From a virus, in IMG/VR virus record IMGVR_UViG_3300020182_000084, positions 1-37,264 of that record: a DNA stretch of 37,264 nucleotides; one strand, written 5' to 3'. The position numbers were made by a program, and so were the translations under genes. Under the pieces are notes generated by a model, which was not told where the DNA came from, did not search any database, and worked only from the letters and a program-made list of their open reading frames with translations. Shown in pieces: positions 22,806-30,435 of this stretch (position 1 is the stretch's first letter; every line of letters begins with the position of its first letter).

Positions 22806-22846
22806 CGGAATTTTATTTTAAATTAAGTGTAATTTTTAAGTACTAA

Positions 22847-23083
22847 TTATATTGATACTTTTAAAGTCCCAGCATCATTCCAAAGTTGACCTACTACTGA
22901 GGGGTCTGATGTTGGTAATGCTGCTAATGAAACTACTGATCCTTCAACTGTTAAATTAGTTGATACTGTAAGAGACCCAGTAATTGCGTGTGATCCAGTA
23001 AAATGTCTAAAGTTGTTATCTAATTCATTAATTGTTAATGCTGAATCTTTACCGTCTGATCCTGTTCTGTATGTTAATGCCAT
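22847..23083 (-). CDS. Small fibre-like structural protein (78 aa)
   Basis: MALTYRTGSDGKDSALTINELDNNFRHF, in two parts, is followed by beta-type repeats (HAITGSLTVSTNLTVEGSVV) and a C-terminus with SVVGQLWNDAGTLKVSI. The phrases LT-x-x-ELD-x-NF and VGQLW-x-DAGTLKVS are common in fibre-associated phage proteins. It is probably a short virion decoration or fibre-base protein. It has its own late motif upstream and a strong terminator 42 bp downstream. No enzymatic feature is seen. Confidence 0.72.
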   Translation of the reverse strand: MALTYRTGSDGKDSALTINELDNNFRHFTGSHAITGSLTVSTNLTVEGSVVSLAALPTSDPSVVGQLWNDAGTLKVSI

Positions 23084-23099
23084 TTTTTATTAAATTTAA

Positions 23100-23115
23100 T
23101 TTTGTTATAAATATT
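23100..23115 (-). promoter_or_regulatory. Candidate late-promoter motif upstream of the 78-aa gene
   Basis: The sense strand reads AATATTTATAACAAAA, 17-32 bp before the ATG at 23083. It overlaps the stop codon of the preceding 180-aa gene. Confidence 0.5.
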
Positions 23116-23656
23116 ATGAAGATGCTACAAAATACTCTATCTGAACACTTGCTGTATCTGCTTTTGCTTTAATCGATGATAAAGTAGCAAATGAAGAAAA
23201 ATATTGAATATCAACATATCCTTCTACTACATAATCATAATAATCAGTTCCTTGAAATTGGGCATTTGAAAACACCATTGATTTTCCGGCATCTAATTTA
23301 AATAAAGATTCATCTCCTGATCCTACATTACCAGTATTAGGGTTTTGTGCTTCTGGGCTATCTTGGATTAAATATAAGGATACAAAATTAGTTGAACATA
23401 AATTTGTAAATCTCATATATTTAACTGTATCTCTTACAAAGGAACCTGCTGTTTGTTGTTCTTCAGAATCTACAAACCTTAAAATTTCAATTCCACTTCC
23501 ACTAAAGGTAGGAGCTATAGTATCAGTTCTTTTCATTATCTGATTAACATCCTTAATAACCTCGGTATTGATAGATTGCTCCATATTACCATTAGGTAAT
23601 CTTATTTCTTCTCTGATTGTTACTGATAATGAACCAGTAGGGTTACATATTGCCAT
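23114..23656 (-). CDS. Hypothetical structural protein (180 aa)
   Basis: A beta-rich protein beginning MAICNPTGSLSVTIREEIRL and ending ADTASVQIEYFVASS. It carries the phrases KRTDTIAPTFSGSGIEILRF and KYMRFTNLCSTNFVSLYLIQ, with no signal peptide or membrane segment. The composition and position, between PhoH and the neck genes and flanked by two late motifs, suggest a virion component such as a head or collar decoration protein. I do not recognise a named family. It has three Cys residues (C4, about C87 and none in a paired motif), so no metal site is evident. Confidence 0.68.
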   Translation of the reverse strand: MAICNPTGSLSVTIREEIRLPNGNMEQSINTEVIKDVNQIMKRTDTIAPTFSGSGIEILRFVDSEEQQTAGSFVRDTVKYMRFTNLCSTNFVSLYLIQDSPEAQNPNTGNVGSGDESLFKLDAGKSMVFSNAQFQGTDYYDYVVEGYVDIQYFSSFATLSSIKAKADTASVQIEYFVASS

Positions 23657-23663
23657 TAGATAA

Positions 23664-23679
23664 TTTTATTATAAATATG
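23664..23679 (-). promoter_or_regulatory. Candidate late-promoter motif upstream of the 180-aa gene
   Basis: The sense strand reads CCATATTTATAATAAAATT and ends about 8 bp before the ATG at 23656. If this is the -10 region the leader would be very short. Confidence 0.45.
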
Positions 23680-23682
23680 GTA

Positions 23683-24420
23683 CTAATTTTTATTATTATA
23701 ATTGTATGAACCAGAAGTAGTAATACTTACACCTTTGTCAATAGCTTCTTTATAATAGTCTAATAAATCTTCTACAATTTCATTTCTATGATTAGTATTT
23801 AAAGTAATAGCTTCTAGATTTTTAATCCTTCTAGCAGCTGAGTAGAGAAACTTAAAACCAGAATCCGATTTCTTTTTTAAATCTGTCTGATGGGCATCAC
23901 CACATATCATCATTTTACTTCTTAAACCTATTCTAGATGTAATCATTTCCATTTGTTCATGAGTAACATTTTGTGCTTCATCTACTATTATCATAGCATC
24001 TAAAAATGTTCTACCTCTCATAAATGATACTGGTACTATTTCTATTTTACCATCTTCAATAAGTTTTTCTATTTTAACTTTATCATACAATTGAAAGAAA
24101 TTTTGGTAAATAGGTTGTACCCAGGGATCCATTTTTTCTCTTAAATCACCAGGTAAAAAACCTATTTCTTCTTTTGATACCGTAGGTCTGGTGATTATAA
24201 TTTTGTCGTATTGTCTACGTAATAGTCCATCTAATGCAACATTACATGCAAGTAATGTTTTTCCACTACCTGCACCCCCTCCAAGGAGAGTAATTGTATT
24301 TTCCAGGATGTGTTTTTTAGCGTCTTTTTGTTCTTCATTAAGTTGGAGTTTGAACTTAATTGGGTTTTTAGGAATTCTTTTAGACCGAAATACTTCGTCT
24401 GTATGGTGTTTACTTGCCAT
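23683..24420 (-). CDS. phoH: PhoH-like P-loop ATPase
   Basis: A 245-aa PhoH/PhoL-type NTPase, related to the N-terminal part of superfamily I helicases and common in marine phages. Walker A is GGGAGSGKT (47-55) and Walker B is MIIVDEAQN (143-151; D147, E148). Further family marks are TRPTVSKEEIGFLPGD (78-92), FMRGRTF (133-139) and ICGDAHQTDL (172-181). It may act in RNA or nucleic-acid metabolism; the role in phage is unsettled. An in-frame stop a few codons before the ATG at 24420 fixes this start. The gene sits between the capsid and neck genes with a 125-bp leader of its own. Confidence 0.93.
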   Translation of the reverse strand: MASKHHTDEVFRSKRIPKNPIKFKLQLNEEQKDAKKHILENTITLLGGGAGSGKTLLACNVALDGLLRRQYDKIIITRPTVSKEEIGFLPGDLREKMDPWVQPIYQNFFQLYDKVKIEKLIEDGKIEIVPVSFMRGRTFLDAMIIVDEAQNVTHEQMEMITSRIGLRSKMMICGDAHQTDLKKKSDSGFKFLYSAARRIKNLEAITLNTNHRNEIVEDLLDYYKEAIDKGVSITTSGSYNYNNKN

Positions 24421-24539
24421 AAATTCTTTAAATTAGGGATTGTGTTATCAGTGAATACAACTGTTGTAAATACGTTAAGAAACAGTAAATTATTGATATA
24501 ATTATATAATAAGATAAATATAGTTTGTGTATAACGCAT
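24421..24539 (-). other. AT-rich leader of the phoH gene
   Basis: About 119 bases between a late motif and the PhoH start. It is one of the longer leaders in the window. An alternative reading frame opens at 24539 and runs into phoH out of frame; its first 28 residues are hydrophobic. I see no clear hairpin or Shine-Dalgarno. It could encode a short leader peptide, or nothing. Confidence 0.4.
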
Positions 24540-24553
24540 TTTGTTATAAATAT
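24540..24553 (-). promoter_or_regulatory. Candidate late-promoter motif upstream of phoH
   Basis: The sense strand reads TATATTTATAACAAAAT and lies directly downstream of the gp23 terminator hairpin. This placement supports it as the promoter for the phoH leader. Confidence 0.52.
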
Positions 24554-24554
24554 A

Positions 24555-24587
24555 AAAAAGAAAAAAAAACCCGGCCTAAGCCGGGTT
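24555..24587 (-). terminator. Strong terminator after gp23
   Basis: On the minus strand AACCCGGC and GCCGGGTT form a perfect 8-bp GC-rich stem (24587-24568) with a 4-nt loop, followed by a run of nine T and further T-rich sequence. This is the clearest Rho-independent terminator here, as expected after the most highly expressed gene. Confidence 0.93.
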
Positions 24588-24616
24588 AATTTTATTAAGA
24601 TTTAATTAATCTTCTA

Positions 24617-26308
24617 CTATAGAAGGTCTAAACCTGATACATTGATTTTTCCATAAAATTCTGGACGAACCATTTTCTTAGCATATCTAGTTAATAGACC
24701 TTTTCTTGGTACGAACGTATCTGGATCGTATACAAGTGGAGTCATGATTAACGGAATGTAAGGAGCAAATACAGCACCACTTTCTAGGAACTGAGTACCA
24801 CGGTATCCTAATAGGATTGTGTTAGCAGTCATGTAAGGGTTTTTGTATACTTTTTGGCGGCTATTTAAAGCACCAACTTTTTGTACACCAAATGCATAGC
24901 TCATTTTAGCAGCATCACCATCTGTATCAGCAGCAAATCCTGGAATTGATTCCAAAATTGTTGCTACTTGTGGAGAAACAACCATAAAGTTAGCACCACC
25001 ACGTAGAGTTTTCTGGTGAATGATGTTACTTAATTTCTGAATTTTAGTTCCTAATGTTTGGAACCATTGTCCTTGAGAATTGTAAAATCCAAGATTAGTA
25101 TCTGTGATACCAGCACCTGTTCCTGAAAGTTGTTGGTTATTTTTAACCGACCATGTTTCAGTTCCTGCAGCAGCAGAATCAATTAACATACTTAAGATCT
25201 CTAAGTCAATTTCTAATGAAATGTACTCACTTAAGATTGAAGTTAATTCAGCTTCAGCATCTAGTGCATGATATGCATTTAAATCTTGTGCAAATTCTGG
25301 TGTCCATACAGCTTTCAGTTTTCTAGTTTTAGCAACAATTGCAGATGATTGCATCTGGATGTTGATTTCTGGAATTACTTGGTCTGGGCAACAGTTAGCT
25401 CCTGATTCATCGTTAAATGCATTTGGATGTGGGTTACCTGCTTCAAAATCACCTCTGTTATTATCAGTTGGTTGAATTTGGTAGTTTACATTTACATCAT
25501 TAACTGTAATAGCAGTATCTAAAGCATAGAAATATACTTTTCCAGCTGCTGCATCGTATTCTGTAAATTCAGATACTTGTACACCAGCTACAGATCCATC
25601 AGATCCTGTTGGTACAACACCAGTTAAAGATCCAGTAAATAATTGGAATCCTTTAACAGCTTCGAAATCAGCAAATCCTAGGTCACTAGCATCAACAGCA
25701 ACTCTTTGGTAATCACCAGCTGCAACAGATGCAGAATAATCACTGTTAAAGTTAAATTGATCCCAAGAAGCATTTGTTCTTGCAGAAGTTAATGCTAAAG
25801 ACTGAGTATTTTGGATAGAATATCCAAAACGACCTGATCCATAAAGACCACCTGTGTTAGTGTTACCGAAAGGTTCATTACCACCTTTGTCACCATATAA
25901 TGACCCACCAGCAGTAAATGGAGATTTGTTAGATCCATATTGGAAATCTAAGAAAAATACAAGTCCTGAAGGTAAATTCATTGGTTGTACTGATACAAAT
26001 TCTTGTGCAGCAATTTGTCCGAATACTTTACGTACTAATGGTAAAGCAACTCCAGCCCACTGTCCACCAACGTTTACGCTAGTTTGAGATGAAAAAGTAC
26101 CACCTGTTCCTACACCACCACTAGTTTGTGATGATTCTACTACAAGTTGTTTAGCTTGGTTTTCAAGAATAAGACCCATATTGTTTTTGTGGGCACCATT
26201 CAAACCTTCTAATAAACCTGTCTTTTCCCATTTGCTAGCTAATCTAGCCGCGTCAGACTGTAAAGACTGATATGGGTTCGCGCTTTCTAATAGAGTATTT
26301 AAGCTCAT
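24617..26308 (-). CDS. gp23: T4 gp23-like major capsid protein
   Basis: The 563-aa precursor of the capsid hexamer subunit (T4 gp23 is 521 aa). Recognisable segments include the N-terminal LASKWEKTGLLEGL, then VRKVFGQIAAQEFVSVQPMN, QSSAIVAKTRKLKAVWTPEF, AYHALDAEAELTSILSEYIS, LRGGANFMVVSPQVATILES and the C-terminal VPRKGLLTRYAKKMVRPEFY. The N-terminal ~60 residues contain (L/I)-x-E sites (LLE 6-8, LLE 32-34, ILE 47-49), the type of site cut by gp21-family proteases, so maturation cleavage is likely. It follows the gp22-like scaffold gene by 32 bp. The leader AAAAAACTAAAAAA before ATG has no Shine-Dalgarno. Confidence 0.96.
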   Translation of the reverse strand: MSLNTLLESANPYQSLQSDAARLASKWEKTGLLEGLNGAHKNNMGLILENQAKQLVVESSQTSGGVGTGGTFSSQTSVNVGGQWAGVALPLVRKVFGQIAAQEFVSVQPMNLPSGLVFFLDFQYGSNKSPFTAGGSLYGDKGGNEPFGNTNTGGLYGSGRFGYSIQNTQSLALTSARTNASWDQFNFNSDYSASVAAGDYQRVAVDASDLGFADFEAVKGFQLFTGSLTGVVPTGSDGSVAGVQVSEFTEYDAAAGKVYFYALDTAITVNDVNVNYQIQPTDNNRGDFEAGNPHPNAFNDESGANCCPDQVIPEINIQMQSSAIVAKTRKLKAVWTPEFAQDLNAYHALDAEAELTSILSEYISLEIDLEILSMLIDSAAAGTETWSVKNNQQLSGTGAGITDTNLGFYNSQGQWFQTLGTKIQKLSNIIHQKTLRGGANFMVVSPQVATILESIPGFAADTDGDAAKMSYAFGVQKVGALNSRQKVYKNPYMTANTILLGYRGTQFLESGAVFAPYIPLIMTPLVYDPDTFVPRKGLLTRYAKKMVRPEFYGKINVSGLDLL

Positions 26309-26340
26309 TTTTTTAGTTTTTTAAGGGTTATTTTAATAAT

Positions 26341-27432
26341 TTAAATTAATCCAGCAAGTTTACGCATACGATTGTATACATCATTGCTTTCAATAATCGG
26401 TTTTTTAGCTTCAGTTATTGTTCCAGTTGCTTTAGATGCAGCACCTTTTGGTCTTACAATAGCTTCTGTTTTTGATACTAAACCTTCGTTTAATGTTTCA
26501 AAAATAACTTTAGCTTCTTTTACTGTTGACGCTTTGTCAAATGCTTTAAGCACTTTAACTTTTTTGTCTTCAGATAAGTTTTTAGATTTAAAAACTTTGT
26601 TTGTGTAGAGTAATTTAGCGTTAAGCAAATTAACTTCGTTTAATTCAACTTTAAGAGCTTCGATTTCATCTAATGCTTCTTTAAATCTCATTTTTTCAGT
26701 TTCTTTCTCGATTTTAGTGTCATCTTTGTCACCATCTTCGTTTCCAGCACCTTTTTCTCCGTCAACTGCTTCATCAATTTCTACATCAACATCAACGTCT
26801 TCAACGTCTTCAACGTCTTCAACGTCTTCAACATCTACAATGTCTTCTTCATCTTCCATTGCTTCCTCACCTGCTTCAATTGTTCCGTCTGCTACTAAAT
26901 CTTTAATAACATCCTCAATGAATCCTTTTAAGTCATCTTCTGACATATCTTCAAGGTCAATTTCCTTGTCGTCTTTGTCTTCCATGTCTTCTTTTTCGTC
27001 TTTTTCGCCATCTAAATAGCCTTCTTCCTCAGCATCCGTACGTTCGTCCTCTTTCAAGTCCTCTTTTTCGTCCTTCATACCGTCTTTGTAGCCTTCTTCT
27101 TCAGCGTCTGTTCGAGCGTCTTCATCCAATTCAAGTTCAGCAAGTAACTCGTCAAGGTTAATTTCATCAAGCTCTTCTTTAGCTTCATCCATATCTTCTT
27201 TCTTTTCTTCTACTGTATCTTCAGAAACTTCTTCTTTAACGTCGTCTTCTTCATACTTATCGTATCCTTCGTCAACGTCTTCGTTGTCCATTTCTTCTAA
27301 TTTTGCAGAAAGCATAGATTTCAAATGTGGTGTGAATGCTTCTTCAAGAGCAAGTTTTGCGTTTGCAATAGCAGTTTCTTTAACAGCTTTAGCATCAGCG
27401 ATTGCTTCTTTTAACAAATCATTGTTTGCCAT
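26341..27432 (-). CDS. gp22: gp22-like prohead core scaffold protein
   Basis: A 363-aa, extremely acidic protein that would form the internal core on which the capsid assembles, then be degraded. The N-terminus NDLLKEAIADAKAVKETAI and LALEEAFTPHLKSMLSAKLE (about 27-46) and the C-terminus VYNRMRKLAGLI are typical of gp22-like scaffolds in marine T4-like phages. The middle holds two copies of a 25-residue unit (ARTDAEEEGYKDGMKDEKED and ERTDAEEEGYLDGEKDEKED) and a run of EDV triplets. The last third is a predicted coiled coil (EALKVELNEVNLLNAKLLY). It lies between gp21 and gp23, the T4 order. Length exceeds T4 gp22 (269 aa) because of the acidic repeats. Confidence 0.88.
   Translation of the reverse strand: MANNDLLKEAIADAKAVKETAIANAKLALEEAFTPHLKSMLSAKLEEMDNEDVDEGYDKYEEDDVKEEVSEDTVEEKKEDMDEAKEELDEINLDELLAELELDEDARTDAEEEGYKDGMKDEKEDLKEDERTDAEEEGYLDGEKDEKEDMEDKDDKEIDLEDMSEDDLKGFIEDVIKDLVADGTIEAGEEAMEDEEDIVDVEDVEDVEDVEDVDVDVEIDEAVDGEKGAGNEDGDKDDTKIEKETEKMRFKEALDEIEALKVELNEVNLLNAKLLYTNKVFKSKNLSEDKKVKVLKAFDKASTVKEAKVIFETLNEGLVSKTEAIVRPKGAASKATGTITEAKKPIIESNDVYNRMRKLAGLI
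26797..26830 (-). repeat. 9-bp tandem repeat in the scaffold gene
   Basis: The unit AACGTCTTC (plus strand) is repeated in tandem four times with flanking near copies (AACATC). It encodes the Glu-Asp-Val run of the gp22-like scaffold. Such an in-frame array can change length by slippage without breaking the gene. Confidence 0.8.
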
Positions 27433-27622
27433 AATCTCAAAATTTTTTTTGTGAAATACGATTATTAAGAATCGTAATAGGGAATAATATATATCGGTGC
27501 CATATCTAAGTATTCATGACACATTGCGGTCATACGTATGTAAAAATATCTTAAGACACAAGAAGCGCTCAAAAGAGCGCTTTATGCATAAAATCCGTCG
27601 GTAGCGTCCGAAGAAATATTAT
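27433..27622 (-). other. gp21-gp22 intergenic region with two hairpins
   Basis: At 190 bases this is the longest non-coding gap in the head cluster. Sense-strand hairpin 1 is AAGCGCTC-TTTT-GAGCGCTT (27582-27563), with only a weak T-rich tail, so it may be a terminator for the upstream unit or an mRNA processing site. Hairpin 2 is ACGATT-CTTAAT-AATCGT (27475-27458) in the gp22 leader, followed by a poly-A run. The usual late motif is absent here, so scaffold and capsid may be driven by a different promoter in this gap. Confidence 0.6.
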
Positions 27623-28228
27623 TTATGTTATAGGACATGAACCTTTTGAACAAAGAATTTCATGTATTACTTTATTAACATTTGTATAATCATATGTGAT
27701 TATATTTTTTCCTTCATTTAAGGTATGCATAAAAGAACCAGGATTTGATGGGGTTGAAACAAAATCCCAACATAATAATTCAAAATCATCTTGTACTTCC
27801 ATTACACCACCTTTATCTTCTAAAGAACCCATACCACGAGAAGACACACCTACGGTAACTCCACTTTTAATTAGTTCTTTAAGAATATTTCCTGAAGGAG
27901 TAGGTAAAATTTCTATCTTACCTATACAATTATCACCATCCCACCAATATTCGGATATTAAATGTGATACGTTTTTTAAATTGATAACAGTTGATTCTGG
28001 GTGGTCAAGTTCTCCCATTGAACGTCTTTGTTCAATTAATTCAGAATATTTGTCCATTTCTCTATCCCACAGACCTTTTGAGTAGTAACGACCATTTCCG
28101 TTTTTTACTTCAGCCGTAGCTAAAATACCTTCTACCATTAAATTTCCACTCTCCTTATTAACATTTTCAGTTAATTGGGAGGGGGAGATTTTTACAGTAT
28201 GAGTTTCTATTAATAGCTTTTTGCTCAT
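27623..28228 (-). CDS. gp21: T4 gp21-like prohead maturation protease
   Basis: A 201-aa serine protease of the herpesvirus-assemblin-like fold that cleaves scaffold and capsid proteins during head maturation. The family marks are VEGILATAEVKNGNGRYYSK (32-51), the catalytic His in GELDHPEST (H76), the nucleophile in GVTVGVSSRGMGSL (S129 or S130) and the late DFELLCWDFVSTPSNPGS (148-165) with D155. Length is close to T4 gp21 (212 aa). It is directly upstream of the gp22- and gp23-like genes, as in T4. The stop is followed by the hairpin-bearing gap; the start at 28228 is 3 bp after the upstream gene ends. Confidence 0.93.
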   Translation of the reverse strand: MSKKLLIETHTVKISPSQLTENVNKESGNLMVEGILATAEVKNGNGRYYSKGLWDREMDKYSELIEQRRSMGELDHPESTVINLKNVSHLISEYWWDGDNCIGKIEILPTPSGNILKELIKSGVTVGVSSRGMGSLEDKGGVMEVQDDFELLCWDFVSTPSNPGSFMHTLNEGKNIITYDYTNVNKVIHEILCSKGSCPIT

Positions 28229-28231
28229 GTT

Positions 28232-29542
28232 CTATTTGTTTACAGCATAAGCAGAAACTGATTGTCCTACTTGTTTAGGATCTCTTTCACCTGCAGCACC
28301 ACGAGTTGGGTTATTTTTTTCATTCCAACTTACCTCATCCATTTCATCTACCATTTCTTTTTTGGAATATTTTGATCCACAAGATTTTTCATAGATTCTT
28401 TCCATTTTCATTTTCTTTCTTTCCAAATCTTTGATTTCTCTCTGCATTTGTTTCATTTTCGTCTTGTCAATTAATTCACTAAGATTTTCATCTTCTTGGA
28501 TTGAACTAACTCTATCTACTTTTTCTTGAATATGATCATGTAAGAAGTCTAATTGAGCTTCCATTTTTACTTTTTCAGCTTCTTTTCCTATTTCCGCTAA
28601 TTTACTATCTATAGATTCTTTTTTCACTTTTTTCTTTTTATCTTTAGCTGCTTGTTTCATTGATTCTTTTTTATCTCCGTCTCCGTCGATATCTGCAAAA
28701 TCAGGTTTTGCAGCTTCTGATGTAGTATCTGAATAAGATACTGCTGTACCTTCATCTTCCATTTCATCCATTGGTAATTTTTTCTCTTCTTCTTTTTCAG
28801 CCATCATCTGACGAATAATATTTCCTGATTGTGCTGCTAATGAGTTTGGATTACCTGATGTTACTACTTGTCCAAATGCCTCTAAAACTAATTCTTTAGA
28901 TTCTTTTACTAATTCCATAGAATCACCACCATCTTTTAATTTAGTACTAAATCCACTACCACCATAACTTTCGCCATCGTTTTGTTGTTGTTTTCCTTCT
29001 TTATATCCTAAACCTTGAACTCCAAATTGTCCTTCTTTTACATAATGTAATGGGTCTTTAGCTAAGTTTTTAACAGCTAATTCCATTGCTTCATCTAAAG
29101 ATAATTCTTTATTGTAGTTAATTTCTAATTGAACACCACTTAATACTTCTTGAGCATTAACATTATTAATATTCTCTACTTTAGGATCGTAGTCATAATT
29201 ATGGGAATCAATATTTTCTACACCATCTGATATTTTGTATGACCCAGCTAATTTGCTATCCATTTCATACTTTAATTTAGAATCAGCTTTAACTTTTTCG
29301 TCTTGTTCTTTAGAATTATATTTAACTTTATCTTCATTATTTACAATAGGCTCTAATGTACCACCTTCTGCTAAGAAATTTTCAAATTTAGTCCAGAATG
29401 GGTCTTTAGCACTTGCCTCAATAGTATTAATTGGTTTTAAAGTTACTATTTGACCTAATTCTTCATTAATTAGTTCTTTATCTTTTTTAGAACTAAATTC
29501 TTTTGAAAGTTGTTTGAATAATTGATTTGGTGTTTGTTTCAT
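28232..29542 (-). CDS. Putative head core/structural protein with EF-hand-like loop
   Basis: A 436-aa, highly charged, mostly helical protein. The N-terminus is MKQTPNQLFKQLSKEFSSKK. About residues 287-297 contain FADIDGDGDKKESM, an acidic D-x-D-x-D-x-D loop like an EF-hand or dockerin calcium loop, followed by a Lys-rich helix (KQAAKDKKKKVKKE). A later segment is coiled coil (MKQMQREIKDLERKKMKMER). Short copies of this DxDGDxxKE-x-MKKAAKD pattern are common in head-region proteins of marine T4-like phages. It probably belongs to the prohead core with the gp22-like scaffold, but I cannot match it to a named T4 gene. It lies between the 78-aa gene and gp21. Confidence 0.7.
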   Translation of the reverse strand: MKQTPNQLFKQLSKEFSSKKDKELINEELGQIVTLKPINTIEASAKDPFWTKFENFLAEGGTLEPIVNNEDKVKYNSKEQDEKVKADSKLKYEMDSKLAGSYKISDGVENIDSHNYDYDPKVENINNVNAQEVLSGVQLEINYNKELSLDEAMELAVKNLAKDPLHYVKEGQFGVQGLGYKEGKQQQNDGESYGGSGFSTKLKDGGDSMELVKESKELVLEAFGQVVTSGNPNSLAAQSGNIIRQMMAEKEEEKKLPMDEMEDEGTAVSYSDTTSEAAKPDFADIDGDGDKKESMKQAAKDKKKKVKKESIDSKLAEIGKEAEKVKMEAQLDFLHDHIQEKVDRVSSIQEDENLSELIDKTKMKQMQREIKDLERKKMKMERIYEKSCGSKYSKKEMVDEMDEVSWNEKNNPTRGAAGERDPKQVGQSVSAYAVNK

Positions 29543-29546
29543 AATG

Positions 29547-29783
29547 TTATTTATCTAGTAATATTTCAATATCTTTTATATAGTCTCCTATTATGTCTGT
29601 AGGTTTTATTACAGCAAAAGTATTAGGTTGTTCTCTGTAAGCTTTTATAGTTTCTATTTTTGCTAAACGTAATAATTTTTTTACTACATCTAATCTATTT
29701 TCTAAAACATCAAAAGCTTCAATACGTTCTTTTTGGTATTGTGCTGCTTTAGATTCTTGTTCATTAATACTTCGGTTATACAT
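29547..29783 (-). CDS. Small helical protein in the head cluster
   Basis: A 78-aa helical, charged protein: YNRSINEQESKAAQYQKERI at the N-terminus, then FDVLENRLDVVKKLLRLAKI and a final DIIGDYIKDIEILLDK. It has no membrane segment or signal peptide. It sits 1 bp after the 216-aa gene and 4 bp before the 436-aa gene, so it is co-transcribed with them and probably has a role in head assembly. In T4 the equivalent interval holds the small core proteins gp67 and gp68; position makes such a role possible, but there is no recognisable sequence match. Confidence 0.66.
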   Translation of the reverse strand: MYNRSINEQESKAAQYQKERIEAFDVLENRLDVVKKLLRLAKIETIKAYREQPNTFAVIKPTDIIGDYIKDIEILLDK

Positions 29784-29784
29784 A

Positions 29785-30435
29785 TTAATAAAGTTTTTTA
29801 ACTATCATTCCTGCTCCCTTTTGTACATAAGTACCATCTTTATTTTTAGGAACTAATTTATATTTAAATTGTTTTGTATAAGCGCTATTAGTGACTCCAT
29901 CAGGACCTGCTTTGGGGCCAGGACCTAAATCTGCTCCATCACCTAATTTACCCTCACCCATTGTATAACCTAAAGAACTTACCATACCCGATGGCATTTT
30001 CATTTTATATTTAGATTTTTTATTTTTTTTCTTTTTACCTGGTTGTAATTTTTTTCTTACAAAAGCATATGGTGTATTATAAGCACCTGCGGCACCAGAG
30101 GTTGAAATTTCATCTACATCTTCTTCTCTGATTGCTTTTTTATAATCGGAAGGGTAATTATTTCTAACATGAGTACGAATTACATTTCTTAATTGTTTTG
30201 CCTGTTCGTATATGTCTAAGAATTTTTTATCATCTTTAGCTTTTTGATATACACCTTTTGCTGTAGATGCTAATTCCATAGAATCTTCAACTAGCTTAGA
30301 TAAATTAGGAACATAATCAATAGACCAGGATATAGCACCAGTTTCGGGATCTTTATCTGTAACTACAGATTTTACACCTCCAGTAACCTTAGTATCACCT
30401 ACCTCTATTTCTTTAAGTTTATATTTGTACGCCAT
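29785..30435 (-). CDS. Head-cluster protein with STSGAAGAYNTPYAF motif
   Basis: A 216-aa protein. The first ~100 residues are mixed beta/helical (KLVEDSMELASTAKGVYQKA). DEISTSGAAGAYNTPYAF (about 109-126) is a phrase that recurs in structural or scaffold proteins of marine T4-like phages (STS/T-G-x-x-GAY-x-TPYAF). A very basic stretch follows (RKKLQPGKKKKNKKSKYKMK, 127-146), then a Gly-rich tail and a C-terminal AGMIVKKLY. The basic patch might contact the acidic scaffold or DNA. It overlaps the 288-aa gene by 17 bp and is followed 1 bp later by the 78-aa gene. It is a probable prohead core protein of unknown exact role. Confidence 0.68.
   Translation of the reverse strand: MAYKYKLKEIEVGDTKVTGGVKSVVTDKDPETGAISWSIDYVPNLSKLVEDSMELASTAKGVYQKAKDDKKFLDIYEQAKQLRNVIRTHVRNNYPSDYKKAIREEDVDEISTSGAAGAYNTPYAFVRKKLQPGKKKKNKKSKYKMKMPSGMVSSLGYTMGEGKLGDGADLGPGPKAGPDGVTNSAYTKQFKYKLVPKNKDGTYVQKGAGMIVKKLY

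Noticed and set aside
24231-24539. 102-aa minus-strand frame overlapping the phoH start
   Set aside because: Most of it is an out-of-frame reading of phoH, and the N-terminal hydrophobic part alone is weak evidence. It is mentioned only as a possible leader peptide.
26717-27019. Plus-strand Ser-rich frame opposite the scaffold gene
   Set aside because: It is the antisense of the Glu/Asp-rich codons of the gp22-like scaffold and has no conserved domain.
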